From the NCBI GenBank assembly GCA_010093605.1, contig MU004198.1, forward strand, positions 1,184,456 to 1,248,455: a stretch of 64,000 nucleotides of DNA, read 5' to 3'. The translations under genes were made by a program, and so were the position numbers. Origin of the DNA: Lophium mytilinum. Taxonomy: Eukaryota; Ascomycota; Dothideomycetes; Mytilinidiales; Mytilinidiaceae. Below, piece by piece: positions 20,495 to 31,921 of this stretch. The notes beneath the pieces are model-generated. The model did no database searches. It saw only the letters and a list, made by a program, of their open reading frames with translations, and was not told the origin of the DNA. Each line of letters opens with the position of its first letter. Position 1 is the first letter of the stretch.

Positions 20495-23130
20495 GTTGGC
20501 GTGGTGGTGGGAGATGCTGAGCTGGACGGAGATAGTAGTGGGGATGTGATGTGATGTGATCGCCGGGGGAAGGAGGATCAGACGGCAAAGATTCTTATAC
20601 CGAAAGTGAGGTATGTTTCGACGTGAAGCGAGCAACCCTTCGCCGCGATCAGCTGACCCGGACCTGATCGGCCAAACACTTTATCACCAGGGCGCACGCA
20701 GTAACAGTGTAATACCGCAAACGGAACCACTACGGGTGCGCCCCGTTACTCTAGCAATAGCGCCCGGTAATCTTTGGCCGGTGGCTGGGGTGCTGATGAT
20801 GCTCCAGTAGCGTGTCTGGGATAGGGCCCCGATGACAGCTACGTCCATGCATGCAGCACGGATTGATCTCCGCAATCTACCCTTCGCTCAATGTCTGAGA
20901 TGTCGCGATTACGCTACGGCTCCCCGAGTCGGATATGCAGAGCGGGATATTGCTGGGACGTTGACACGCGCGTGGAGAGGGGTTGGGGTGGTATACCTAG
21001 TAAGGTACGGAGCATGGTTCCATGGATCTATGACGATAGCTAAAACCTGCCTCTCATTGCACCTCGGGTGATTAGTTTTTGTGGAATTGAGTTTTGTTGG
21101 CTTTGAGAAGTTGGGATGGGGTTGGTGACGCCATTCTGATCGAAATGATGGGTTTGGTGGTGAGATGGTGAGGTGAGACAGTTCAATGCTGAAGGAGGTC
21201 TAGGTGGAGCAATCAGTCACGTGGCTTTTTTCACCCATCACAAGGCTGACATGCTTTAGCGCCTTCTATAGAACTATCCTCTTGGCAAGCATTGAATCAA
21301 ACCGTGTACGAACCGTTTACAGCCGGACGCTAAGATGTTCTCACCACTTAGGCACGTCACGTGCTCATCGTGATACTAATCCTCAACGCCTTTCAGCAAT
21401 GCTCTGTCTTAGCCACTGTGTATTTACTGGAGTTGCTACATTGGATACGCGAGAAAACAAGTAACATGAAGTCTGTCAAAACATCCCTCCTAAATTTGCC
21501 TGTCACGACCAAATGCCTCAAACGACACAAGCCCTCGCGCAATATCGCATCCGGCGTACCGCAGCCTTCCGAATCAGGCCCTTGGACTCTTCTCAAGAGA
21601 ATGACATAGAACACCAGCCCGCCTCATGTATGTATGTATGCTCTTACGCTGGGTTGAAGATCGCCTCCTCGCCCTCCTTCTGTCCCCCACCTATCCTCCC
21701 ATGACTTATCTCGGGCGCTGCAATAATGGTGGTGTCTCTGCTCGTGAAGGATGAGTCTATCTTCGTGAGACTGGGCTTGATGTCCTTCCGCACGGTCATT
21801 ATGCTGAGAACGTTCTCGTCCAAGCCGTCCGAGAAATCCGGCGTGAGATGGCAATTGTTTTCGTTCGCTGCATTTTGAAATGCAGGCGGAGGCATTCCCT
21901 AGAGATTCAGCTCCTGGCTCCTGTGCAAACTGGCGGTTGACGGTAAAAGGAAGGCCCAACCTGATTAAAGTGCCCATTACATGGGAGATTGACCTAGGCA
22001 GAGCGCGAGTAAATGAAACCTCTACACTCCCTTCATCTCCGGATCCTTCCCACGCTCCCAAATCGCTAAGTTTAGGGTCTCGAGAGTCGAGTCAAGTCAC
22101 AATTCGTGTCGACCAGAGCTCAACAATCGATTGTCTGAGAATCATTGCATTTGCCGTCGCAGGGAAAACTCACCTTGAGTTCCAATTCCATGAATGGATT
22201 TGATTAGATCCGCAATCCAAACCGATCGTTTCCATGATAGACCCAGCTCCGAAACCCGTATTCACTGTTTTGGTAGTGTCACTTTAGTAAGACAGGTAGA
22301 TGCACATTTTGACTTGCTCTTAAGCCCGGTCCTTCATTCTTGAGTCTTCTCACGTTCATAACACAGCCATGAACGCGTGAAATCCTAGAGCAAGGTAATT
22401 CCTTTACCTTTGGGTTTTGAGGTCTAGTCGTTCTTGCGTGCATGTTCTCTCCCAGAGAGTCTGCTGTGCACGTTCCTCATCCTCGATACTGGTTTCATAT
22501 TTTCGACGTGCACACTGCTTTCACAGAGTACCTACATCTCCACGCCCTCTCATCCCCTATCTCAGGCTTCTCCCAAACCCGCGGTTCGGTGGGCGCGGTA
22601 TTGAAGGCACCGCTGTGGTAAGGAACCGTGACCACCTGGATCAATGACACGGACGATGGACCGGCTATCAATACCATTTTGGTGGCTCGCTCGGCGAATT
22701 CTGAGGCGGCGGCTGTGCCCTCAAAACGTGCGATGGCGGTCCAGGCAGCGCTACCGAACGGGCGTGGAGCATCTCCTGGAGCCGACCGTGCAGATAGATG
22801 CGAAGAATTCTCGCATACACCCGAAGAATGTCTGCATGATTGCGGAAAAGATCGCGCAGGATATCAAAATATCAAGAATAGAAATTGAGCTGCAGTGTAA
22901 GAAAGTTATGATCTGGAGGTGTAGGATATTGATGGATGTTTGACCAGAAAGAAAGCAGACGTGATATAGAGTCATATAGACATATGCATTAATACCTATA
23001 GTGTAGAGCTATATGAAGGCTCAAAAGATGGATACACGAAGCGTGATATCGGGTTATATGCCACAGAAATGGTAATGAAAGTAGAGTCGTAGATGCCATA
23101 ACGCATCACCGTCGTATCTTGATCATCTTG
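20495..23130. other. Long region without a supported gene
   Basis: 2.6 kb. Several short frames exist on both strands. The only one with protein-like composition is a minus-strand stretch at about 21895-21644 (acidic, SIMTVRKDIKPSLTKID). It has no identifiable upstream exon or family, so it is not called. No transposon ends or tRNA seen. Confidence 0.35.
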
Positions 23131-24099
23131 TCATCTCATGCAAGCTTTCGAGGTACCCGAAGAAGCTGCTGTCGTCGTTGATGCTCTCGCAACATTGCTC
23201 CTCCAATCGTGTTTCGTTTTGACGTCCGTTAGGGGTAGCCCTTTGTGATAAAGCAAATACCCGGACACCTGGTCTGTAAGCTCCGGTGGAAGGCGGTGTC
23301 CAGCTACCAGCAAGACCATAGTCCTAACATCAAACACTCTCTGACTTTCGAGGAGGAACTCGAGTGACTTGGCGAAATATGATCCACGCTCCCACCACTC
23401 GACTTTACCGGCGGACAGACCAAGCCTTATATCTTTCACTACAGTCCATACATCCCAAATAGCGCTCTTCTCCCACCACTCTAGGGCGATATACAACATG
23501 GCATCATCTAGCAGGAAGTATATGCTCTGACGCTGCGAATTGAGCATGTAGACGAAAGGCGAATCGGTTCGATGGAGCACAGATATGCTAAACCACACGA
23601 GGGTGTCGCAGGCGAATTCGTAACCATATGGGAGGCGAGCGAGACGCCAAACGCCCTTTATAAAATCTTTCATCCGAAGGGTGATGGTCGAGTATTCCCC
23701 GCCGGGTTGGATATCGCGGCAAAGATCGGTGGTTGAGGCGCGGAGGAGACGGGAATAGGCGTCAGCATCGGATGAGTCGAGAGGCTTCGTAACATCAGCA
23801 GGGGCGTCGTCCATCTCGACGTCCTCGTTCTCATCGGATGTGGCATTTGGGAGAAGGCGGCTTGGAGCGATTGGAGGTGGCGCGGGAGGCTGAGGTGAAT
23901 GAAATTGCTGAGACCGCTGACCCCCGTTCATCACCCAAGGACCGACGCGGAATGTCGGGTTGTTGTAGAAGTCTGATCTTGGGAGCGGGGCAATGCGGTC
24001 CAATGCCTGATAGAGGCGGACGTCTGTTCGGCGGGACTTTGACGGTGGCATGTAGGAGGAGCAGAGGTCGAGCGGGCGCTTGGCGCAGAGGAGACTCAT
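23131..24099 (-). CDS. Hypothetical protein
   Basis: Single exon, 322 aa. I do not recognise a family. The N-terminal third is basic then Pro-rich with an acidic DENEDVEMDD patch. From about residue 110 the sequence looks globular (RLLRASTTDLCRDI, YGYEFACDTLVWFS, WWEKSAIWDVWTVVKDIRL, FDVRTMVLLVAGHRLPPEL). The LPPELTDQVSGYLL segment resembles the first helix of an F-box, but it lies near the C-terminus and is too short for a call. Divergent from the J-protein gene with about 310 bp between starts. Confidence 0.65.
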   Translation of the reverse strand: MSLLCAKRPLDLCSSYMPPSKSRRTDVRLYQALDRIAPLPRSDFYNNPTFRVGPWVMNGGQRSQQFHSPQPPAPPPIAPSRLLPNATSDENEDVEMDDAPADVTKPLDSSDADAYSRLLRASTTDLCRDIQPGGEYSTITLRMKDFIKGVWRLARLPYGYEFACDTLVWFSISVLHRTDSPFVYMLNSQRQSIYFLLDDAMLYIALEWWEKSAIWDVWTVVKDIRLGLSAGKVEWWERGSYFAKSLEFLLESQRVFDVRTMVLLVAGHRLPPELTDQVSGYLLYHKGLPLTDVKTKHDWRSNVARASTTTAASSGTSKACMR

Positions 24100-24410
24100 G
24101 CTAGAGGGCGCGGAGGAGGTGGTGAGGATAGATGAGGCTGCGGTTGTTGGATGGCATGATGGCGTGGACGAGGTAGCAGCAGCAGAGGGCGAAGCGATGT
24201 GATGAGATGCAGGGTGAGAGGGAGCTTGAAATCATCCGATGACGCCCTCGTGCAGCACGCTTGAGGCTTTCAGGGTCTGCTCGGAACTTGCCGCCTTAGC
24301 CTTCCGCGATTCACAACATTTCACAGCCTTCAGGACCTTGCCACCACAACAACACCCCTCCACATCACGCCCTGCTTTGCAGCCTGCGGACAGCCGCAAT
24401 ACCCGCGACT
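24100..24410. promoter_or_regulatory. Divergent promoter, hypothetical protein / J protein
   Basis: The 311 bp between two start codons pointing away from each other must contain both core promoters. No TATA box is evident, as is usual for housekeeping-type fungal promoters. Confidence 0.4.
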
Positions 24411-25478
24411 ATGAGCTCCGAAGACCTCAAAGATCACGCCAAGACGGCCGAGGTTGACTTTTATGAGCTGCTGGGTGTTGCCTACGAAACCAGCGAGTCC
24501 GACATCAAACGCGCCTACCGAAAGACCTCACTGCAGTACCATCCCGACAAGAACCCTGGCAAGCTCGATGTCATCGAGAAATTCCACCTCCTCGCCATCG
24601 CCCGCGATGTGCTCCTCGATCCTGAGGCGAAGGCCCTATACGACAGGTTGCGGCAACAGAAGAGGCAGCGCGAGCTCGAGCATCACCTACTCGATGGGAA
24701 GAGGCGGCAGATGAAAGAGGACCTGGAGGCGCGCGAAAACGGGTTTAAACGAAAGCGCGACGACGACTTCGATGCCGAGGAGAAGCTGGCGAGGGAGATC
24801 AGGAGGCTGGCCGAGGATGGAAAAAGGCGGAGGATGCAGAGGGAGGAGATGCTGAGCCGGGAGAAGCAGGAGGGGGAAGAGCCCGAGGATTCGTCCATAT
24901 TGGAGTCCGACACCGCACCACCTCCAAAAGGTCCATCAGAAGTCCCTGACGAAAACCGCACCGTCAAGGTTTGCTGGCTGCGAGAAGGCGCTGGCGTAGC
25001 CATAGACAAGACCAAACTGGCCGAAATATTTTCAAAGTTCGGCGAGACGGACAGCGTGTGGGTCAGGAAGGACAAGAAAGTGCGCAGGAGCGATGCTGCG
25101 AAACATAAGAGCGTCATGGCAACGGGCTTCATCGTCTTCAGATCCATCGTTGCCGCTCATGCGGCTGTAGAAGACGCGAAAGAGAAAATCCCATTCCTGG
25201 ACTCTGTGTCGTGGTGGAAGAAACCGGACATTCCAGGCATTCAGTCACCTCCAGCACCTAAGCTCTCCGCGCCATCTACGCCCGTGTCAACACAAAAGTC
25301 TTTCCGCGCATCATTCCCGGGCGTTCGCCCAGGAGGCGCAAGTCTTGGGACACCTTCATTTTCATTTTCTCCGCAGAGTCCAAGTTTGGAAGAGGTCACT
25401 ATGATGCGATTGAAGAAAGCTGAGAAGAGGCGTCTGGAGGACCAGATTCGGAAACAAGAAGCTGCTGCTGATGAGTAA
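24411..25478 (+). CDS. cwf23: J-domain and RRM splicing factor (Cwf23/DNAJC17-like)
   Basis: Single exon, 355 aa. Residues 16-80 form a J domain (DFYELLGV, AYRKTSLQY, HPD at 44-46, ALYDRL). A charged coiled-coil of Lys/Arg/Glu (about 85-165) follows, then an RRM-like domain (VKVCWLREG, LAEIFSKFG, VWVRKDKK, GFIVFRS; about 185-265) and a Ser/Pro-rich end with a short basic helix. This order is that of S. pombe Cwf23 and human DNAJC17, which act in the spliceosome: the J domain engages Hsp70 and the protein works with the Prp19/Prp43-linked machinery. Nuclear. The start at 24411 places the J domain close to the N-terminus as in the family. Confidence 0.88.
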   Translation: MSSEDLKDHAKTAEVDFYELLGVAYETSESDIKRAYRKTSLQYHPDKNPGKLDVIEKFHLLAIARDVLLDPEAKALYDRLRQQKRQRELEHHLLDGKRRQMKEDLEARENGFKRKRDDDFDAEEKLAREIRRLAEDGKRRRMQREEMLSREKQEGEEPEDSSILESDTAPPPKGPSEVPDENRTVKVCWLREGAGVAIDKTKLAEIFSKFGETDSVWVRKDKKVRRSDAAKHKSVMATGFIVFRSIVAAHAAVEDAKEKIPFLDSVSWWKKPDIPGIQSPPAPKLSAPSTPVSTQKSFRASFPGVRPGGASLGTPSFSFSPQSPSLEEVTMMRLKKAEKRRLEDQIRKQEAAADE

Positions 25479-26451
25479 ATACCGGCATGGGATACTATTT
25501 GACTTTTAGCGTGGTGTTACCGGGAGGTTTGGGTTTGCATCAAGATACCTACCACTAATAGGAGTTACTCACCAGATGGTGAGTGCCATTTTGCATCTCC
25601 GGAGCAGTTGACCATCTAGTGCTCGAAGACGAATCGTGAAGAAAGCACCAGAGCGCCACGAATATTCGAAGACATAATTGCGCGCTCTCACGGCGTGAAT
25701 ACTTACCGCCCTCAAGACTTGACCTTTCCGATTGCTGTTCATGCCTCCTACTTCCGCCGGCGACAGCAATACCTTGACACATCTACCACACTAATAATTT
25801 ACATTGTCCCATGACCTCCTGGTATCAGGTCTTTCCAAACAAGCCACATTCTCAACCCCGGACTTCCATTCGGCAGCCGCTTTCCCTTGTCGATAGCACG
25901 AGGCTGAGTCGAGGCTGAGCTGCCAATTTTTCCAAAAGCGGCTAGCGCATGCAGCTCAGATATCGCCAACAGTCAATCAACACCACCATGGATGCACCAC
26001 CGACCTCATTCCTCATGTATTAGCATCCCATGTCAGGTAAATGCCTTGTCATATGGAACAGCTCGGTTAGATACGTACGCGCTCTCCATCCTCAGGATGG
26101 CCAGTTGATCAACGAATATGCTGGTCTGGTCACTACAAGGCTGAAGGCTAGAACAGTTGGTTGCATGGCTCGTAGCCGTCCTAGCCGTCCTGATAAGTGT
26201 TTAGTCGCTTCCTTATCAGCTGGTGGTGACCTCTTTGGGATACTGATCTCTTTAATATTCATGATTTATCCCTTCTGACCGCGCGGCCGTCTTTGACTGA
26301 GATCACCTCGGTAGAATGATGAGTTGGTTTTTCATTGCCTCGTACCCTGAACTCATCATATGCGCATCTACTTCTAGTCTGCCTTCCTTGAGTGTAGAAG
26401 CCTGTTTCCTCATCCCAAATCCATTCTGTCTCCCTGTGTAGACAAGGCGTC
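25479..26451. other. Non-coding
   Basis: 3' flank of the J-protein gene and upstream region of the membrane-protein gene. No gene seen; a TAGCCGTCC pair near 26175-26195 is a short direct repeat. Confidence 0.4.
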
Positions 26452-28186
26452 ATGGCGCCTCGTTTCTCAAGAACCATACTAGCCTTTTGCTTTCTTCTCT
26501 CCTCTGTGGGCGCAATACCTAGTCAAGGCACCTTCATTGGCATAACAGCATGCTCCACAAACTTCTCCCAGAACATGACCGAGATGACCCTCCCGCAGTG
26601 TTACTCCCTCTGCGGCACGGGCTGGGCATCCTACGACAAATGGGACGCCCTTACCAGCATTTTGACCTGGGTGGTACCTCTCTTCGTACTAGTCGGCAAC
26701 ATGCACTTCTCACACTTCGATGTCGCCATCTACAAGAAGCACCCAAACCAGCGATGGTGGTATGCCGCACGGCGAGTTGTGGTAAACGACAGTCGCAGTC
26801 TACTTTTCAACTACGCTTTTGTGATACTACACGTCCTTGCCGACCCAATCGATACGATATGGAGTCTGCTGGATAAATTAGCTTTCGCGAGGGAAACAAA
26901 GGCATATATCCATCAGCAGATCAGATATCTATCACGCCCTAAGCTCCCAACCGTCACCGCCAAAGGCACCATCACCATATCCCTCCACCGCCTACCAACC
27001 CACCCCAGCGCACCCAACCCGCAACCCCCAAAGCTCACCCCCCGCAACCTCCAAAACCTACAAATAGTCCTCTTCGCCCTCGACGACTTCTCTCCCTCCC
27101 CCTCCATACCAACCCTCCTCCACCTCCTCCACCACCCTACCCTCCCCTCTCACCACCGCGAGAAGCTGCTGGACACCCTCACCCACACCGCAACCCTCCT
27201 CTCCCAAACCCGCATCAAAAGCGCCCGCCGCGCCGCCCTCGCCGTCATCGCCTACGCCTACCCTCTCTTCACCTCCGTCGCCAGCGGCGCCGCCGCCTCC
27301 TCCACCCCGCTGCACTTCCCCCACACCATCGCCCTGCGCGAGCTGTACTACTGGCTCATTCCCACCATCGCGCTTAGCTCAGCGGCGGGCGCGTGGCCGA
27401 CGGAGAAAATTGCGGAAGTCGCGTTGCTGCCGCTTGTGCGTGAGGTTAATCGGGTCGCGCGGGAGATGGGGATGAAGGGGGAGAAGATGGTGCTGGAGCC
27501 GCTAAGGCCGTGGGGCGGGGCGGTGTATACGTGGCGGCCGGGTAAGCGGGTGAGGTGCTGGGGGGAGGTTGGGATGCTGGGGAGTGCGCTGGCGGTTGTG
27601 GCGGGGGCGTGGGGGTTTAGTTTTGCGATGAGTGTGGTTACGCCGACGCAGGGGTTGGGGTGTAGGGCGGTGACTGAGGTTGGGTATTTTGCGGCGTGGT
27701 GTTTGAGTTGTGCGGGCACGTGGTGGGTGTGTTGGTGGTGGGATAGGGAGAGGGGATGGGGAGAGACGTGGGGAGAGGGATTTGAGGAGAGAAATGTGAG
27801 AGCGCGTCGGCTGTTTATCATGGTGTTGGTTAAGGATGCGGTTTTTGCGGTTCCGATGACTTTGATATTGTTTTTGGCGTTTAAAGGTATGTCGTAATTA
27901 TGTCAGGATGTTTGAGCGAAGCTGATGTCTTTTAGGATGGTGGAATAGCTGTGATTGCTGGTCCGCGAGGTGGAGTCTTGGCTTTACGAAGGCGCGTGTT
28001 CCGCTTGGATTGGCCGGGTGGGAGAAGCAGCACGATTACCTTTATTACGCCCTCATTGGGGGTGCACTGGGTTTTCAAGTGCTTGCCGCAGTGGGCATGG
28101 TCGGTTGGAATTGGGGGGTGTTGAGACTGATTTATGGGGATGAGGCGGATGAGAATAGGGTAGGGATATCGAAGGGAAAGGCATGA
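26452..28186 (+). CDS. Large integral membrane protein of unknown function
   Basis: Two exons, 26452-27886 and 27936-28186, intron 49 bp (GTATGT..TTTTAG), 561 aa. The second exon extends the frame well past the in-line stop and gives a coherent end (GWWNSCDCWSARWS, then YYALIGGALGFQVLAAVGMVGW). A signal-like N-terminus (FCFLLSSVGAIP) precedes a Cys-containing lumenal part (ACSTNFSQ, QCYSLCGTGW). Membrane helices are visible near SILTWVVPLFVLVGNMHF, VASGAAASS / LIPTIALSSAAGA, VVAGAWGFSFAMSV, GYFAAWCLSCAGTWWVC and FAVPMTLILFLAF. I know this as a conserved fungal type without an assigned function. Confidence 0.75.
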
Positions 28187-28806
28187 GACGCTCATTTGTG
28201 AGTTCTTTATTCTTCCTTTTTGCTAAGGTTCAAATGGAAGCCATTTTACGTGGAGGTCTCCGGGTATACTTCAGCAAGTCTATGCTGCTTGCATGAGAAT
28301 TAGATAAACTCAGCATCGCGACCTACTTTTCTCTTCACGTTTTCAACAAGTTCTCTCCTCTCAAAACGAGACTTGCTAACTGCAAAGTTTGGTCATAATG
28401 CCGAGGATCACGAAGAGTATGGGTTCAGACATCAAACATCCAATGTGATCATGCGGTTCTCGCGTCCTAATTGGCCACCGTCGACTTCATACGTTTTTCC
28501 CCACCACCTCCCTTTGCGGCAACATTCTCCACATGTCCAGTAACAAAACGATGGCATCAGCTCTATTCAAGTCCCGACATGATTTTTCGGCAATAAGTTC
28601 CTCCTTCGCACATCATTCGCCCTAGTATGAGCAACCCCGAAGTCTGATCCCACCCGCCTCATGCCAACCTTGGAACCACTTCACTGGCAGTCTGGAACCT
28701 CCAGTCATTAGCTTTCCAGCATTCGAAAAGGATATATATACCACGGCCCGCCAGTCATGCCCCTTTTATTTTTCGCTGTTCCTTACATACTATCCACCCA
28801 ACTTCC
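28187..28806. other. Upstream region of the DHA1 MFS gene
   Basis: No gene. Contains a TATATATA box close to the MFS start (listed separately). Confidence 0.45.
28732..28740 (+). promoter_or_regulatory. TATA box of MFS transporter gene
   Basis: ATATATATA about 67-75 bp before the ATG at 28807, with a pyrimidine-rich stretch (CCCCTTTTATTTTTCGC) following, as in many fungal core promoters. Confidence 0.5.
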
Positions 28807-30600
28807 ATGTCCAGGCCAATGCCTGCCGACACACGTCCACATGATCCTAGCAAGTCCCTGGGCCTCAGGATAGCTGAGTTATGCCTCGGCCTAATGAGAA
28901 TTCCAGGAATTGGATCAACACAGCCCGTTCATCGCATCACGGGAACGCATACATCCTCCTCTGAGTCGTCGGAAGACACGGAGAAGCAGGAACAAACGAC
29001 AGCATCGGAACGGCCCATCTCATGCTCAGAGACTTCTAGCATAGATGGAACTTGTGTAGACTGGGACGGTCCAAATGATCCGGCACAGCCAGTCAACTGG
29101 TCATTGCGCAAGAAAGCGAAGAATCTAGCCATAATCACCTACCTCTCCTTTCTCACGTTAGTCATAGCCCTGGTCTCCACCTGAGGTATTTTTAGACTGA
29201 TCTCCAAAGACCATTCAGCTCAACCATGTTCGCGCCCGCGGTCTCCGACGTAATGAAGACTTTTCACTCAACCAATTCCGAGCTCGCATCCTTCGCCGTT
29301 TCCGCCTGCGTCCTTGGTTACTTCGTTGGACCGCTCTTCTTGGGCCCAGCGAGCGAATTGTACGGTCGCGCCCCGATTTACCACATGTGCAACTTCTTCT
29401 TTACCATTTTCTGCGTTGGTTGTGCGGTTTCTAATAGTCTCGGTCTGCTGATCACTTTCCGCTTTCTTGCGGGCATGTTTGGAGGATGTCCGATTACCAT
29501 TGGCGCCGGCTCATTAGCAGACATGTTCAAGCAGGAGGAACGGGGAACGATGATTGCTATCTGGGCGATTGGGCCGCTGGTTGGGCCTATTATTGGTCCG
29601 ATCGCGGGTGGGTTTCTGAGCCAGAATGCGGACTGGAGATGGGTATTTTGGCTCATTGCTATTGCTGTAAGCGATTCAGCGCCTCTTTAACGATCATTCA
29701 ACCGCTAATGCACGCAGGCCGGAATCGGCGCATTGCTCTCTCTGCTTCTGCTGGATGAGACGTACCCGCCAACCATACTAGGCGACAAAGTTGCACGCCT
29801 CCGAAAGAGCGTTAGGAATAAAAGCTTCCACTCTGTATACGATGCCGACCCAAATCGACGCACATCCAAGGTCTTTATATACGGCATTGTACGCGCTGTG
29901 CGCCTCTTTCTCTTCTCGCCAATCGTATCAATTCTATCAATCTATCAAGGGGTGAGCTTTGGCTATTTGTACTTGCTATTCACCACGTTCCTTCCTATCT
30001 TCCAGACCCGGTACCACTTCTCAGAAGGCGCAGTAGGTTTGGCGTTTCTTGGCATCGGTATCGGATCCATTGTTGCGCAGGTATTCGGTGGACTAGCCTC
30101 AGACGCGATTCTGAGGAAGCTGGCTGGTAATGGCGTGCTGAAGCCCGAATACCGCTTACCCCCGCTCTTCCCGATCTGCTTCCTTATCCCAATCAGTCTC
30201 TTCTGGTATGGCTGGTCCGCGGAGAAGAAGGCGCATTGGATCGTGCCACTCGTTGGTACCGGGGTGCTGGGGTTTGCGCTCAACATGGTCTTCGTAAGTC
30301 AAGTTCTAAAGATCCCGCGAAGCTGGCAGTGCTGATGCCCAATAGACATGTATCGTCACATACCTCATAGACGCGCACCCACTCCACGAAACCAGCGCCG
30401 TAGCAGCATCTGTCGCTGTCCGTTCCCTCGGTGGAGCGTTATTCCCGCTCGCTGGACGAGCCATGTATAAAGCCATGGGACTGGGCTGGGGGAATTCACT
30501 ACTCGGATTTCTAACACTTGCGATGTGCCCATTTCCCTGGTTATTTTATAAATACGGCGAGCGGATTCGGACGAATCCAAAGTTTCAGATCAAGTGGTGA
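28807..30600 (+). CDS. MFS drug/polyamine-type transporter (DHA1)
   Basis: Four exons, 28807-29156, 29210-29666, 29718-30293 and 30346-30600; 545 aa, all phases agree. A cytosolic N-terminus of about 90 residues precedes DWDGPNDPAQPVNWS, the hallmark entry of fungal DHA1 carriers. TM1 is YLSFLTPFSSTMFAPAV. The loop after TM2 has GPASELYGR. TM4-5 carry FRFLAGMFGGCPITIGAGSLADMF and GPLVGPIIGPIAGGFL (antiporter motif C). The central loop LLDETYPPTIL and the C-terminal half with six further helices follow. Plasma-membrane H+ antiport of drugs, polyamines or metabolites is inferred. Next to a broken HET gene, so no pathway context. Confidence 0.92.
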
Positions 30601-30784
30601 GGGTGGAGTACCGACTCGGGACGTTTCTGGTTGCGCCAGTTGAACGCGGAAATGTATTCAATCGCGGAAGTTACGGAATCTGAAGAACTTAATATATGTA
30701 ATCAGCAATTTTTGAAAAGATAGTATAGCGGAGTGTTTTGGAAGCCTGGCCGGCGGAGGTGAAGTACAGCGCCAGGCAATAAGT

Positions 30785-30990
30785 CTGTGCACACCTGTTT
30801 GCCACTGCTTAGGGTGTCCCCCAAAAACTTTTAAACGTCCAAGCGCGATATCAAGTTTCAAGCAGTGCAAATCAGACCGTTCCTTGACTCATTAGCTATA
30901 CTACCTCTCTCAGTGGGTCCAGTGAGCAAGATTGGAGCCGAGCAGTAACGGTGTTCGTGCGCCTAGCCTTATGGTCTAGTACTGCAATCA
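30785..30990. repeat. Dispersed repeat, copy A
   Basis: About 200 bp shared with 55355-55570. Matching blocks in order: CACTGCTT, GCGCGAT, AGTGCAAATCAGAC, TCCTTGACTCA(C/T)TAGCTA, TTGGAGCCGAGCA and CTAGTACTG. Many differences are C/T or G/A. It lies just beyond the 3' end of the MFS gene. Family not recognised. Confidence 0.7.
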
Positions 30991-31921
30991 ATACTCTTCG
31001 CTTCGATTTAGAAGGTGAGGAAAAGTATAGCGATTCAGTTAGAAGTATTATATGTTAAGTCTATCTTCCTTTAATTTCAACTAATTCAACCCCACCATAG
31101 AAAGGTAGAATCTACAGAGTCCCATACAGTGTCCTCGGCCCCACCCCGACGCATAAGGCTAAAGCGAGTGTATTACGGTTGAGGAATAAAAGCTATAGAT
31201 GATCACCATGGTTTATGCACGCCGTCCGCCACAGTTCCAGCCTTGCATGCAACAAGCATCACACGATCTGGGATTAGCGAGAGGCGCTCTTCGACGTACC
31301 TATCGGGTGATCCCAAAGGGATGTGCAAGCGCTGTGGCGCCTTTATGTCCCCGGGCAATGAAGAAATTCACGTGATGTTTCAGCTGAAAATGATGGTTTG
31401 GGCATTAATCTCCGTCTCTGCGTCAAGCCTGGCCCCCATGTCCTCATGCAGTCTATCGAAATTTCAGCCTTGCATACAGGTGTGCTTGAGTTGCAATTTG
31501 ACTGGCCATACCCAAGATTCGGGCGTAGGTGTTCGCCTAGTATCAGTTTGCCTTCTCTTGAAAGCTGAGGGAGCGCAGAGTCGCAGCTGTCATCGGCGCT
31601 GGGCGTCAACATTCTGCTATATGTAAAAACTAGTATCCTCAAAACAATGGTAAACGTTGCAATTTCTCAGACCAATGGTTTCAAATCCGATAAACTACAT
31701 TCAGCTACCAATTTTCTTCTCGATACTTTTTCCGACGCGATCAGGGTATCGTGCAAACCGCTTGTAGCAAAAGACCGTAGTCTATCCTCTAAGCTGAGGC
31801 ATACTCATTCCACCTACAGAACTAGTAAATTGCCTTCCTTTGCGACTCTAAGCTTTTTTTCTAATCCTTTCTACCTCAGACAGCATCGCCCTTGACGAAA
31901 CCTCTTCCAATTCGAGGAACG
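30991..31921. other. Non-coding
   Basis: No gene supported. Frames at 31243-31642 on both strands show no family features and overlap each other. Confidence 0.4.

Noticed and set aside
21624-22061. Minus-strand frames in the 20.5-23.1 kb gap
   Set aside because: Protein-like composition in part, but no start exon, splice sites or family to support a gene.
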